Source: Mortierella sp. BCC40632 (lineage: Eukaryota > Mortierellomycota > Mortierellomycetes > Mortierellales > Mortierellaceae). From it: 64,000 bases of DNA. The notes below the pieces were generated by a model. That model saw only the letters and a program-made list of their open reading frames with translations. It did not search any database and was not told the DNA's origin. Positions 1-11,890 of this stretch are shown piece after piece (positions within the stretch are counted from its first letter, which is position 1; each line of letters opens with the position of its first letter). The position numbers and the translations under genes were made by a program. Where the stretch lies: assembly GCA_011634665.1 (NCBI GenBank), contig WAEK01000019.1, positions 434,001-498,000 on the forward strand, read 5' to 3'.

Positions 1-60
1 GTTGAAATAGCCATGCACGTTAAGACAACCTAATCTAGCTCTGGCCTCTCCCCTCCTAAT
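1..60 (-). repeat. Edge fragment resembling the LINE 3' end
   Basis: The first 60 bases resemble the LINE 3'-end segments at 31455-31520 and 42085-42155; all share an 'atagcc' block and 'acctaatctagc'. It is diverged and cut by the window edge. Orientation is taken from those better copies, where poly-T lies on the left. Confidence 0.4.
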
Positions 61-242
61 TCGTAGCAAGTGTATTGTCCCGTCGTCGCTCGTGCATTTC
101 CTGTGTGCCATTTCGCCAGCCTCAGAGAGTCTGCGTCAACTAAATGCCCGTTTGCGGATTGGAGAGCAGACGCAGGATCCTTCAAGCTCTTTAGTTCCCG
201 TTGTAGGAAGGGCCTATGCCAACGAGAGAGAGAGAGTCAATG

Positions 243-280
243 AGTATATTTGCATATTTGCATATTTGCATATTTGCATA
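243..280. repeat. 8-bp microsatellite (tttgcata)n
   Basis: About four and a half head-to-tail copies of tttgcata. From here to about 660 I see only short open frames and no recognisable domain. Confidence 0.8.
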
Positions 281-662
281 GATAGTGCGTGCCGCCAATA
301 TCCTGCAGAATACAGACATCGAACCGACTAGACTCGACGGCCCCTACAGAAAGGCCCTGCACTTATGCTTCCAGTAATGGGAAAGCGTGCCGACAGTGGT
401 ATGGAGTTCAACCTTAAGGTCGACAGCAGTAGTCCAGCCAATCTCATGATCATTAGGGCTGCATGCCTCAAGATTTTCCGCCTTTGGAGCGGAGCCTCAT
501 TCTGCTTCAAGTGCAGCAAGCGAGACTACATCAAAGTACGGTTCCCTCTGCCATTCAACGTTGACACCGGAAGGGACATGCCCTTGTGCTCCTCTACAAC
601 GGCCAGAGTCTTCGACCAAAAACGCCCCCTTCAAGACTAAAACTAAGCCAATGAAGATAGCC

Positions 663-686
663 AAAAAAAAAAAAAAAAAAAAAAAA
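663..686 (+). repeat. Poly-A tract
   Basis: A run of 24 A with no recognisable element body next to it and no clear flanking duplication. It may be a tail-only retroposed insertion like those at 32318 and 41991, but that is inference. Confidence 0.6.
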
Positions 687-914
687 GTAAGCAAGGAAGT
701 CAAGTGGAAACCTGGTGAAATCTCACGAAAGGGAATCATGAAAATCTCTTGGCTAATGGTGTTGCATCCACATTGAACATTTCTTCGCCCCTACCATTCA
801 GGAAGCTTTCACCTTGCCTAAGAAAAGTTTATCAGTTTCAAAAGTAGCACATAGGTCTTTGGTTAGTTGTCAAATCGCGGAGAAGAATAATGAATAAGCA
901 TAGAGACAAGGTTT

Positions 915-1285
915 GACTTTGGGATTGTCACTTTGCTTCTTGAAATTCGGGAACCATGGTTGCTAGAAATTCGGGATGAAAGTCTTGCCTTAATTTTCGG
1001 AAACAAATTGGTTGGTTTGCGATTTATTTCACGAGCATCAATCTCCCTATGCAGGCACTCACCTTTCTAGAATGATACTGCAGCTCGCCTCACCAGTCGA
1101 TGGGCCGCTTCTTTCACTAGCGCTCACCAGCACTCACTAGTGAGCAGATAAAATATGGATTGCTACCAGAAAATTTCCATCCCGAATTTTAGGCCGAATT
1201 TTAAGTAGCCGTGATTCCCGAACTTTAGAAGACAAAATGCCAATCTTGAATTAAAATAAACGCTCGGGTTTCCCAAAGTTTAACT
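915..1285. repeat. MITE-like element with imperfect inverted termini
   Basis: The stretch 919-983 and the reverse complement of 1170-1250 match imperfectly. Both contain two blocks close to 'aaattcggga' separated by a 'ccatgg/cacgg' segment, and both continue outward through a 'gattg-ca-tttg' block. There is no coding capacity between them. This is most easily read as a non-autonomous DNA element. From 1290 to 2455 I see no gene; the last few hundred bases are the pyrimidine-rich upstream region of the DUF2235 gene. Confidence 0.5.
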
Positions 1286-2455
1286 TCCTTCACGTTGATA
1301 GTATACGCCACTCTAGTACAGATCACAGCGACTATACTGCAAATAACATATTTTTTCTAGGCGAATGAAGTTAAATATGTATGTTTAAAAAAAAAGAAAA
1401 AATAGACGCTGACTCCTTTTCCCCACGTTACGTTTCTGACCTTTGTCTTTACTGTACTGGCCTTACTTTGGGAGGAGGGGCAGTGCACGCGCCACGTGCA
1501 CAGTTTCGAGTCCAGACATGGTCTTTCTCACACTAACTTATGTTCCTTGATTATGGATCCTTTCTATCATCTCCGTTTATTCCTTCCCAGGTGTTCCTCA
1601 TCCAAACGTTGACTAAAACACAGGGTACTCAATAGCAAAAGTCACTCAGTCCATTACATGTCACATGGAGGCAAAGCACAGTTTGGCTATGCATTATGCA
1701 ATGCGGTACTTGACTAGTGCTGTGCGCGATTGAGGCACTGCTTGGTTTGATCCCCTCCAATTGCTGACTGATTTGACCGCTTCCTTAGAAATGCCCTCTG
1801 TCCAGACGCCCAGGCTTGGTCTCTCCAATCAATTGGTAGTTACCAGGAGGGGAGATGTTCTGAGTCTCAAGACCTGGCCTGGGCATGGCTCAAACTTTTC
1901 TAATCACTACACCACAGGATATGCATGACATGGTAGCCCGTGCCGAGTGTGATTTGGATAGCTGACTTGTAGCAGATGGACGCAACGCAGCTATTCGACC
2001 CTTCAATATCAAGTCTCTCAGTCCTCTGGATTTCTCATGTTATGCGGAAAGTAGCACAGGTTCTACAGACGACCTTGTTTTGTCACGAATAGACCGTAGA
2101 CAAGGCTGATTCTCATATCCTTTCTATTTACAAGTATATTATGGCTGATCTTACGGCTCTGTCTGCTTTATCTCTTCGGTCTGTAACCCTTGTTCATTGT
2201 TTTTTAGGCTCGAGTACCCTTTAGGCATTTTAAGCCTTATTTAAAGACTTCAAGACCCTGCCAAAGATTCCGGTTCGCAAACCAATCTCAAAGCCTCTGT
2301 TTCTTTATTGGAGTTCACTTCAATCGATTGACTTTGTAGCCAAAGTCCACTCTGTTCTACATTCCCTCACTCAACTCTCTTGTCGCCTTGGGGTTTATAT
2401 AATTCATCTCTCAGCCTTGTCTCTTTTAGCCCTTTTTCTTGATATTCATTCCAAA

Positions 2456-3275
2456 ATGGCAAACAACCCTAGCACTTTCCAGATGGGAACTCCGCCTGAG
2501 AACGGATTCCACAATCCTGACCTAGCCGTAGATCAAGCCATGAATCTAGCTGCACCAAGAAAAAAACTCATTGTCTTGTGTGATGGAACCTGGTGTGGAG
2601 CAGAAACTGACACCCAAACCAACGTCTATCAACTCGCAAAAATGATTATGGATGGTCAAGATCCATATAAGGCAAGCCCATTCCATGATCCTGCCCGTAA
2701 AATTAGGGCAGGTTACTTCCCTGGCGCTGGTATTGGTGGCACGTTCCTAGAATATCTCTTCAATGGCGCTACTGGGAGTGATATTAGTGAAGATTGCCTT
2801 GAGGCATACCAGTACATTGTCCAAAATTACACTACAGACCATGAGATCTGGATGTTCGGTCTCAGTCGTGGCGCCTACACCGTGCGATGTGTCGCAGGTA
2901 TGATCAACAACTGTAGCATCCTCATGCGAAGGAAAGACGGCGATGTTGTCCCTATGAACGACCATAAACCTCTCTCGAATGACGAGAAGGAGTTATGCAG
3001 AGAAATGTACAAGATCTACCGGAGTCACGATCCTGATGACCGCCCAGATGCCCCGAGGATTCGCAGATTCAAGGAGAATGCTTGTTACAATACGCGCACA
3101 CCAATAAAGTTCATGGGCCTGTTCGACACAGTAGGAAGTCTAGGCATACCAAAGCTTGACGCTGGCATCGGTCTCACCTTCCCCGAATTTTTTGATCAGA
3201 AAATATCCAGTTCCGTTGGGAAGGTAGTGTTTCTTATTTTCACGGTTGCAAGCTATGAATTGAATATCTTTCTAA

Positions 3276-3307
<32 letters not shown>

Positions 3308-4342
3308 GATCGTGGTGTTTTCCAGGTTTACCATGCCTTATCTATCCATGATCGACTGTGGGGGTTTGAGCCCTGCCATGCGCGACGAAGTGACAGACAC
3401 TCCGAAGACCCAACGTTGGGTATCCAGGAGCGCTGGTTTCCTGGCTGCCACTACGATCTCGGACGACAACGGTTTCGGTTTATGCGGGCTGGGCAGAGCT
3501 GGCTGGAACGCACGGCCGCTGCCGTCATCAATCCTCTGACAGGTGTTATTGAACCCAACCATGTCCTCGCGGATTTTGTACAAAAATGGATGCTTGAAAG
3601 TATCCAGAATGAATCGGGAAACTTAGTTGTTCCAGACATTCAGACCAGGATCACAGAATTAAATCAACTCACGATGGCGGACAGGGATACTGGTAATGGG
3701 GATGTTTACGGCAACATCCTCCAGTATGGACCGTTCGGAATGATATGGGGGCAACTAGTCCACCCCACCCTCAGCTCTCGCCCCCTCGAACCGATCACAG
3801 TCATAAGTGAAGAGCTACTCAGCAATACCATAAGCCTCCTTGGTCCGGTCGGGCAAGTATTACAAGGAGCAATCAACTCTATCTCTGGCATTATCACCGA
3901 CATTACCAACGTCATCGGACGAATTCCAGTTGTCGGGCGCTTAATTCACCTGCCTTTGACCCTTGCTAGCGACATCTTTAAGCTCTTTGCGCCACTAGGA
4001 ATTGTATGGAGGGACTTGGCCAACATATTCTTGTCCTTGTTCCAGTTCCATGAGTTTAGGCTTATCGTTGATGTGCTGGCTCAGACAAGAGAAAGAAGAA
4101 TCTCTGGAGATGCGGATGTGGCAAGGTACGACACCCCACGTCCTACCTTGAATGGTATGACGGTTGCAGAGCTTGGTCAGATCAATCACATAAGATATCC
4201 AAGCAGATCTTTCGAGAAATTCGAGGAGTTTACGGAAATTGCTGGATGTACCGTGCAAGATAGTTCTCCAAAAAAAAAAAAAAAAAAAAAAAGGCTGGCT
4301 GACTTGTTGTGGCCGAGCGTCCCTGGCGATGTCGTTTTTTGA
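2456..4342 (+). CDS. DUF2235 alpha/beta-hydrolase-like protein
   Basis: Two exons (2456-3223, 3326-4342) give 594 aa; the 102-nt GT-AG intron holds a (TC)n tract and happens to be open in frame. The start is the ATG in 'ccaaaatggc', because the frame upstream has no ATG. The DUF2235 domain (fungal relatives of bacterial Tle1-type phospholipases) fills most of the protein. It shows an N-terminal 'VLCDGTW' strand, the nucleophile elbow 'GLSRGAYTVR' (G-x-S-x-G), 'GLFDTVGSLGIP', and the 'HALSIHDRLWGFEP' block right after the intron. Downstream are hydrophobic stretches (about residues 420-520) that could contact membrane. Function in fungi is unknown; lipase or esterase activity is inferred from the fold. 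The C-terminus is odd: 23 A at 4270-4292 are translated as lysines and the last ~25 residues look non-native, so the original 3' end was probably altered by a poly-A insertion. Confidence 0.85.
4270..4292 (+). repeat. Poly-A insertion inside the DUF2235 reading frame
   Basis: A run of 23 A near the 3' end of the coding sequence, after 'agttctcc'. It is read as a lysine tract and leads into a short unrelated tail ending at 4342. No clear target duplication is visible. Confidence 0.6.
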
Positions 4343-4574
4343 TCCTTTTGATGTCGGCTCTTCTCCTCTTCTCCTCTTCCCTCTTCCTTTCCTTGCGGGT
4401 GAATTCGAGGCGCATTTGATTGAGGATACACTGATACACCCGCAATTGAGTTCTGAGTCTATCGCTTCATTTATGGAGCGAATGGGTGGGGTCACCAGAT
4501 GATGATTCTGAGAGGGAAAGGGTGAATTCATAGTTTTTTTTTTTTTTTTTTTGGCTAGGTCGTTGAGTATTGGA

Positions 4575-5010
4575 AAAAAAAAAGGTAGAGTCCAGTCTTT
4601 ATTGTAGTAAGGAGAGGACAGTCGTACAAGATGGAGTCATGGCCTCTTGATTGCACCGCGCGCAGATCCAACGAACAGACTGTCCAAATTTTGGTCAAGC
4701 TTTTCTCCACTCCTGCGTGGTCAGTGCACAGAGGGGCAGAGGGGAGAGCCAAAGGAAAACTAAAAACAGTGGAATCAAATGAACACCTCTAGGTGGTGTA
4801 AAATGAATCGCGTTGGCTCAAATTCACATTCACACTCTAAAGAAATGGCTCCATGTCGCGTTTGACTGAAACTCTACCCCTCATAATATAGGGTTACCTG
4901 GTTTTGTGATGAGATGTTCACGAAGGGGCACGATCTCTATAAACCAAAACGACGCGTGGGATTGATCTAGAAGTTCAGGTTGTAGTGGATTGGGCTTGTG
5001 CCCGACGACG
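4575..5010. repeat. Dispersed repeat, copy 1
   Basis: About 430 bp similar to 10155-10575: both begin with 'tagtccagtc/gagtccagtc' after an A-rich tract and share 'cctcttgat', 'tttctccactcc', 'ctctaaagaaatgg' and 'gactgaaactctaccc'. There is no long open frame. The family is unknown to me; a SINE-like or LINE 3'-end origin is possible. From 5010 to 5490 I see nothing recognisable. Confidence 0.6.
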
Positions 5011-5490
5011 GTGGAGAATGAAAACATAAGGAAGTAGCATTGAGAGAAAAAGAGTAGGGCACTTGAGAACCTTATTAAAACAGATCATTGTTGAAGGTGA
5101 AAGTGGGTCACAGAACGTAATGATGGCTACTCCTCCGTGTCTTCTGCCCCTGTGTGCTGGAAAAGCAATCCCTCCTGTTGTTGATTAGCAAGTTTGAGTA
5201 CAAGACGTAAAAAAAAATAAAGCCTGGACGAATGTGCCAAACTGTGTCTATTTAGTACCGACGCTCCGAGTTGAACCTATGGTTCTGTTCTTCTTGTTTA
5301 ATTATTGGTATCTGAAATGACGTGTCTTTGGTTCCTTTGTTGGCTTGGCCTCTACCTGACAAGGTGATCAACCAGTGCCTCTGAAAAGCGACAAGCTAGG
5401 ATCCGAGAGCTAGGCAACACTGCCTCTTGCTACTTAGCAAAGATTGCAAACCGATGGACTTGTTGGTTGTGGCTCTGCCTTCAGGGGCCA

Positions 5491-6520
5491 TCATTTCAGG
5501 GACTCGTCCCCCGTAACAGTGAATCTAAAGCTGCTGTCTCTAGCTAATGTTCGGCCTTGCTTGTGTGGGTCTACAGAGTAGAAACGAGTTTCTGAATCAT
5601 CGCGTTGTATGAGAATGCTGTGTGTCTGGATATCGCAGAGGACAACTCCCAGGGTATGAATAGCACAAAGTGCTGCCCAGGTCTTGTCATGATCGAATGA
5701 ATCCAAAAGTTCCTGGCAGATATCGGTTCCTACATAATCGGTTACAAAAATCATCTCCATTTCATTCACTATCCCTTTAGTCCTCAGCTTTGGGGTGCAT
5801 CGTCCCGAAAGATCTCGCAGTATCCGGTATGCCCCTGCTTCAGTCCTCAATACCTTCATCACCTAGTGCTTGTTCCAAATGTCACCTTTCTTCACAACGA
5901 TGTCATATCCTTGCCAAGATACATTGTAGTCAGCTGCATGTTGCCAAAAGCTGGCACGGTAGTTTGAATAGTAGTCTTGGATCCTGATCGTGTCTTACGA
6001 AGAACTAATAAGGAGTATGAGTGAAGTGTTGGCATGAAAACCCATTGGATTGTCAACTTGATTTCGTATGACGTCTAGCTGACTCTCATACCCAATAATT
6101 AACTCCCTTGTGGGCACCCAGCACCCCATATCGATATCCGTTGAGACGCGTGTATCCAATAGCTGTTTAAGTGCATGTGTCGGTCCTCTTGCCATCCTAG
6201 CCCGCTCCTATGCCATTTGGGTGGCCGCCAAATTGTCTGACTTGAAGAGGGCTAGAGAGCTAATCTATTGACCACAATTGGGAAGAAGATCATCAGGGTA
6301 ATCTGCAATTGAGATCAGGAACACCATGTAAAAGCCTCATGATTCTGATAGTGTCTACAAAAGGGAACAACGCTTGCACAGATCCAAAATATTGATAGAG
6401 CAGCTCATGAAGTGTTACCATGCTGCCAACAGTGTAAGAATCTTTATCTCCTATATACGAAAAGGAAATAAATGTCACATCGTCGTGCTTTTTTCGTTGC
6501 TCCACAAGATCCATCATCAC
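5491..6520 (-). pseudogene. Decayed protein-kinase-like gene
   Basis: The best part is 5491-5990 on the minus strand, with one stop (5863-5865). It reads 'EAGAYRILRDLSG', then 'IFVTDYVGTDICQ' where the hinge region of a kinase would lie, then 'AIHTLGVVLCDIQTHSIL', which occupies the place of the catalytic loop H-x-LGVVHGDI-x3-N. The HGD and Asn positions are changed (LCD, S), so even an intact product would be catalytically doubtful. Two more open pieces on the same strand (5995-6195 and 6293-6520) may be upstream exons, but I could not join them. Kinase-like domains of this type accompany nuclease domains in CRN-class effector families of fungi, and a gene with a PD-(D/E)XK-like motif lies about 1.2 kb away on the other strand. 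Confidence 0.45.
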
Positions 6521-6599
6521 CTTCTCAACCTTCTCTCAAGCTCGTCCCTACCAAGTAAGTAATGGCCTCTTTTCTTCCATGAGCAATGATAGGCGTTGG

Positions 6600-6985
6600 C
6601 GACTCTATGGACATGCTCTCCGAAAGGACTAGCTGCTGGCCGCAAGGACTTGCAAGTGTTCATGGAGTGGCCGCGTATGGCGGACTGCATAATTGGTATG
6701 CAATCCCTCAGATATGACCCAGGGTGTCGGTCTGCGTCGCCATAGTCAACGCAAAGTAATGGAGAGTCCTAGCCTCACAAGGCGGTAGGGCCATTACATT
6801 CTTGTTCATGTTTTTTATGACAGGGGAGTGTGGCGGCTCTGTGGACATGCTCTCCGAACGGACTTGCGTAAATAGTGTTCATTATGGAGCGGCCGTGTTG
6901 GTGGACAGCATCATTTGTTTGCAAACCCAAGCCAAGCCCGCTATTGCCTAGGGTGAGGCTGGGTGTCGATCATCATCGCCATAGT
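6600..6985 (+). repeat. Diverged direct duplication of about 140 bp
   Basis: 6600-6741 and 6831-6985 share 'ctctatggacatgctctccga' class sequence, 'ggagtggccg/ggagcggccg' and end in 'cgtcgccatagtc/atcgccatagtc'. They are two diverged copies about 230 bp apart. No open frame or RNA fold is recognised; the rest of 6990-7640 holds nothing I can name. Confidence 0.5.
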
Positions 6986-7671
6986 CACACAATTACCTAC
7001 TCCAAGCGGTTTCTTGGCACGAGACGGCGAAGGGTTCTCTTTAGGAGACGAGTCAACACTTTTTTTAGTGCTGCATTGCCAATTGGATTGGTCTTTTCTC
7101 TCACTTGAATCTATTTTTCACTCGCACAATAGTAAGACGAAGCAACAAAGCTAGCTTGTCAGAACGCACAAAAATTTTCACCCCTTCAACACTCTAAGCG
7201 TCTTGCAACAATCAACAACTCCCCTTCAGTCATCAGCTATCACGATATCAACAAGATCAGCATCACCTCAGCAGCATCAGGACCGACTCGCATGACAAAT
7301 CCCGAAAAAAATGAAAGCAGACCTCGAGAAAGGTGTGTAAAAGGCGTGGTGTAAGATGGATAAATCAAAAACATCATATTGACATGTATCGTTATCTCTA
7401 GGACAGTTTCGTGGAAGCGAGACCTGGCCAAAGTTGGATATCGTCAGTACTTCGATAATGTCAGCGATCCTAGCCATATCAACCTGTGTTTCTGAAATCA
7501 AGTGCTTCGTCTTGCCAGGATCGCAGAAAACTCCACCATGACTGGTTCTGCACCATATTGCCTATTTTCCAAAAGAGCTCGCACGTGTCGCTGAAACAGA
7601 GGGCAAATGAACTAGTGGCAGCTTGGTCGGACGACAGGAACTAGCAGGAAGTCCGTGACTTTTGGGATGCT

Positions 7672-9561
7672 ATGAAAGTTCAGGATGCCAGCAAGAGTCA
7701 TCTTCAAGTGCTGCACAGACAACTTTATGTGCGTGAAAACGCTGTGGCCCAGGAGCACACCAACACGCTCTTGGCGCAGATCGGATCAAGTAAGCATGTT
7801 TGGATGTGATATTTATATTGTCTTTTTCTTTTCTTTTCTCTTTTTTTTTGTACTGGTATAAATGTGTTATTTACTGCGTTTGTTCTATATCTTTCTAGGA
7901 GATTCAACTTCATCCAGGAAAAGATTGACAGATGAACCCTCAGGATCGGGGCAAAAGCTCCGTAAGGTCGTAATTCTGGATGAAAGCTTTTCAGACAACG
8001 GAAGTCTCTACACCGACTCGGCCCCTTCTTCCGCATCGACATCGGCCCGATCATCCTTGAACCCAAACGATTTCCAGTATGTCGACCATATGGTTGGCCC
8101 AGGCCAATCCTCTTCCAAGATTCAAGGCGAGCCTTTTGTGGTCGATGGTATCAACGTTTCAAAGCTCTGTATGAGAGCACGTAAGGAAGCAATCAAGAAC
8201 CAGTGCGAGCTCAATGATGTGTCAGAACTTCAGTAAGCGATAAAGCGATTAACAATTCTTTCGTTTAGATCGCTGGCATGATGATGGTGATTGTTAATAT
8301 ATTTTTTCTCCTGCTCCTCTTGCGAATTAGTTACCTCAACTTTATTTTCGATAATGCTGCGCTCACTAGAATACTCCCTCGTGCCGCAGCAGACAGGATC
8401 CTGCGTGTTTCCTTGCCGGCGCCTTCCCAACAACAATCGATAATGTTGGTTAATATAGCCTCTCATGCTGCCCTACATAGCGTCCAAGAAAGCAAACGGT
8501 ACCTAAAAGAACTCAATGAAAACGGCGACAGCTTTGTGAAGATATTGTTGAGCTCGTATTTGGAAAGCACGGCACTCTGGAAAACACCAATGTCTCACCC
8601 TCCATATCAGCCATTACCACTCAACGAAGACTCGTTTACTCATGGCTCGGTTCGGCAGGTCATTGTCGCTCTTCTTCAGGACTTGGATGTTGTCAATCAT
8701 TGGTAAATATGGTGCTAAACCCTGGTCCAAGAATTACATTGACGTACTGGTTTAACATTGGTCTGTTCCTGTTTTACGATGCATTCTAGGAGTCGAGACG
8801 CACTTCCTACACCCCGAGGGTTTGAGGAAGTTTATCAAGCGGACTATCTCGCCGAGTGTGATGGTTTTCCGATTTGTGTTGTGGAGATTAAGAAGCCACA
8901 TGCCAAGGATGACCCTCTTGAGGGCGACGCTCGAAAGCTCCCTAGCATGCTGAAGCTATCCTATGGTCGTTTGCTGGACGCTGGTGTCGAGTCACCTGTT
9001 GTTGGTCTTCTGGTAGAATTCAAGTTGTTTGCTTCTGTAATTGAAAGCTTTCTTCCAATTTTTCCTTGACATCGATTTAACTCTTCTCCTCTCATATAAT
9101 TTCTACTCCTTCTCTTCTTCAGGAACTCGATGCACAATTTCGACTATGAATTTGTGTGGGGAGGCGCTCTACATCCACAAGATGATTGGAGTGTTCGAGC
9201 TACCAATTAGCAACCTCCAGATCGGTTTGCTGGCCGCGGCAATCTCCCCGCTGATGTTCGCACGGGTAAGCGAACGGCACGTTTGGTCCATTTCTTGGTA
9301 CTGCGATCGAACAACTTCTATTAACACTTGTGAAATACGGACGTTCATAGAGTATCCTAGAGAAGACAACTAAAAAGATCGCCAATCTAGATCGGGCGAG
9401 AGCTAAGAATAGGAAAGCCGATTGGCAACGTCCATCGTACTATGTCAAAGGAAATCGAGTGCCTATCCCGAGGGTCATGCCAGAAAGTATTGCAGACGAA
9501 GACGCGGCCGATGTTCAAGTCTCAGGAGATCTAACCCCACATCATACGATGGATGATTGAC
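7672..9561 (+). CDS. Multi-exon protein with PD-(D/E)XK-like nuclease motif
   Basis: Likely exons are 7672-7789, 7899-8232, 8331-8702, 8790 to about 9012, about 9122-9265 and 9351-9561; most junctions are GT-AG and keep phase. The N-terminus is a short helical stretch, followed by a Ser-rich linker and a helical region. Exon 4 carries 'AECDGFPICVVEIKKP', whose D...E-x-K spacing and hydrophobic strand fit the core of a PD-(D/E)XK nuclease. The C-terminus is basic. The exon 4/5 junction lacks a strong donor in the right phase. An in-frame TAG at 7642 lies just upstream of the chosen ATG, so the N-terminus may be truncated. The family is not one I can name; nuclease activity is inferred from the motif. 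The kinase-like pseudogene lies upstream on the opposite strand. Confidence 0.5.
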
Positions 9562-11339
9562 GATGGAAGAATCTAAAACAAAGTGGCGTGTTTATTCGCA
9601 ATCGCTCTTTCTCACTCTTTATTCTGCTCAGCTCTTTGGTCCCACCCAACACATTGTTCGAACCCACAATCCGCAGTCTGAAGTCTGTTAGAATCGGGCC
9701 CATTAAAGTATAGATTTGCTAGTTGGCAAGCTGGCTTCTCAGTTTATTGGTTCCCTACCAATCGTGCCACCTCATGTTTCTTGATTCCACGAGGCTGCTA
9801 AGGACGAGAGCACCTACAGGAATCAGCAGGGACAAGGGTTCCATTGCCTCAATCAAGGCGAGTCTTATCCAATAGCCTTGTAGTGAACGCAGGAACACGA
9901 GGATTGATACTAGACTAGCAAAGGATTCTGTATCAGACGGACAGGTGATAGTCCTATGGACACACCTATCACCTTACCCCAGGGCCATGTCTGAGCAGGA
10001 ACATGATAACTTTTTGAAGTCAAAAAACAAATGCTCCCTATCCGAGACGCCAAGAAGAGGACGATATCTTAGAAATAGCAATAACTACACCAATAACCAT
10101 AACCATAACAAAAAAAAAAAAAAAGAGAGAGAGAGAAAGGATTGTAAAAAAAAAAAAGTGGTAGTCCAGTCCCTAGTGTAGTTAGGAGAGGTCAGATGGG
10201 TCGTGCAAGATGTAGCCACGACCTCTTGATCGCACGACGCGTAGATCCAATGAACAGATTGTCTAAATTTTGGCAGAGTTTTTCTCCACTCCCCTCCTCT
10301 GTGCACCAACCACACAGAACCAAATGAAAATTGAGAACGGTTGAATCATATGAACATCCCAGATGGTGTAAAATGTATCGCATTGGCTCAAAATTCACAC
10401 TCTAAAGAAATGGTTCTTTCTCACGTTTGACTGAAACTCTACCCGTCATCATAAAGGGTTACCTGGTCTTGCGATGAGAGGTTCATGGGTTCTTTTCGGT
10501 GAGGTACGATTTCTGTAAATTTAAACGATGCATGGGATTGATCCAACAGTTCAAGTTGAAGCAGATTGGACTAGCACCCACTCGTAGTTTCTGTGTATAG
10601 TTTGAATTGCTAGTAGTTGGCATAAAAAGCTTCTGGGAGAACAGCCTAAAACCATCAAAATATTTTGGTTAAGAGGATTTCAGCCAAATGATTAGAGTCT
10701 TGCTGTGTCCCTCATTACCTTTGTACAGTTTAATCTGCTTCCTCCGTCTCGTCGGAGCAGATTTTTCGCCATTCTCCATCAGAGTCGTAAAATTCCTCGA
10801 TCTATAAGAAGATATGGCACTGCAACCTTGGCGACGGGTCAATCTAGTTGCGTACATCCCAAAGGGCTCGTCCTAAAAGCCTGCTATTCAAAGGGCAAAC
10901 CTGATCGGAACTTTTTCAAGATAGTAGTCTGTCATATGACCACTCAGGACCCATTGACCGCCTTTCTGAGAATCCATTGGGTTAATCTGTTTTTCCTTGG
11001 CTTCAATTGCACTGGTGTGTCTACCTGTGTAGGTAATCTTTTGAGGATAAATACCGTTCCTTCTATCTGTGTCTGAGAGGTGATTTTGTCCATCAGACCT
11101 TTCCTCCCTGGGATAGCCTTGAATGTGGCCCAATTGCTTGTAGGGGCCTGGAAAACAGAAAGGGGTTCTGTATACGATTTAACTCTCTTGGCTCTCTTGG
11201 TAGCATTAATAAACCTGACGTCTGTGATCTTTCAACCGAGACCAACTGAGATAGAAAAGCCAGCCCTTGGTGCACTCAAACACACAGTCAGCTGCACTCG
11301 TTCAAACGTCAATGCTACAGTAAAATAAAAGAACAACCT
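9562..11339. other. Gene-poor interval with repeat copy
   Basis: I see no recognisable gene. It contains two A-rich tracts (10109-10124 and 10146-10157), the second copy of the dispersed repeat (separate entry) and short open frames without domains. The ORF at 10705-11076 shows no family I know. Confidence 0.5.
10155..10575. repeat. Dispersed repeat, copy 2
   Basis: Partner of 4575-5010, in the same orientation and also preceded by an A-rich tract. Shared blocks run across the full length with many substitutions, so the two insertions are not recent. Confidence 0.6.
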
Positions 11340-11591
11340 TGTTGCTGCGATCCGCTGAGATTAAACTCATTGTTCTATAGACTTGCTCAAAAGCACAACA
11401 TCTTTGTCTTTTTTTTATTTTCTTCTGCTTTACATAGCCTTGAAATATTTTACGTACTTTTAACAAGTAATGAGACAAGAGAGGATCTTTAATAACGCAC
11501 CGAGTCCCTCCTTTTATACGGGACCCGGTGGGGCTTGTCTATTGGTGTGTCTTCTATTCTAAACTAGGTGATTGGTCCACAATATGCGACA
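11340..11591 (-). repeat. 3' LTR of the Ty3/gypsy element
   Basis: A 252-bp segment starting 'tgttgctgcg' and ending 'atgcgaca' on the plus strand, giving TG...CA ends. On the minus strand it carries a TATA-like 'cgtataaaag' and is preceded by a G-rich stretch 'cttgggggga' that fits a polypurine tract. These positions are what an LTR downstream of pol should show. No partner copy lies in the window. Confidence 0.6.
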
Positions 11592-11890
11592 ATCCCCCCA
11601 AGGGAAGGCTGAAAGCCGGAGATATGAAAGCATAGTGGGCCATGGTGTTTTGGGATCAAATTCCCTTTTATGCAATGTTATACCACGATCTGTCAAGAGG
11701 GGCCAGAAAAAAAGAACTCTCTTGCAGTCGTGTCGAGGGTCAACATCCTCTTATGACAACTGTAAATTGTGGCGGTCGCTCAAAGCAAAAATCAAAAAAG
11801 CTTTGTTGAGGAAAGCCCAGTGGGCGAAACTCAAACGCGAACCTAAGGGGAAAACGGAAAAAAACCCCTTGTCATCTCCATTGGATGCAT

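Noticed and set aside
365..640. Plus-strand open frame with 'CFKCSK' resembling a zinc knuckle
   Set aside because: Only one Cys pair and no further ligands or family similarity; not enough to call a gene.
2456..4342. Bacterial type VI secretion effector gained by transfer
   Set aside because: DUF2235 proteins are common in fungi, and this gene has a GT-AG intron and the base use of its neighbours.
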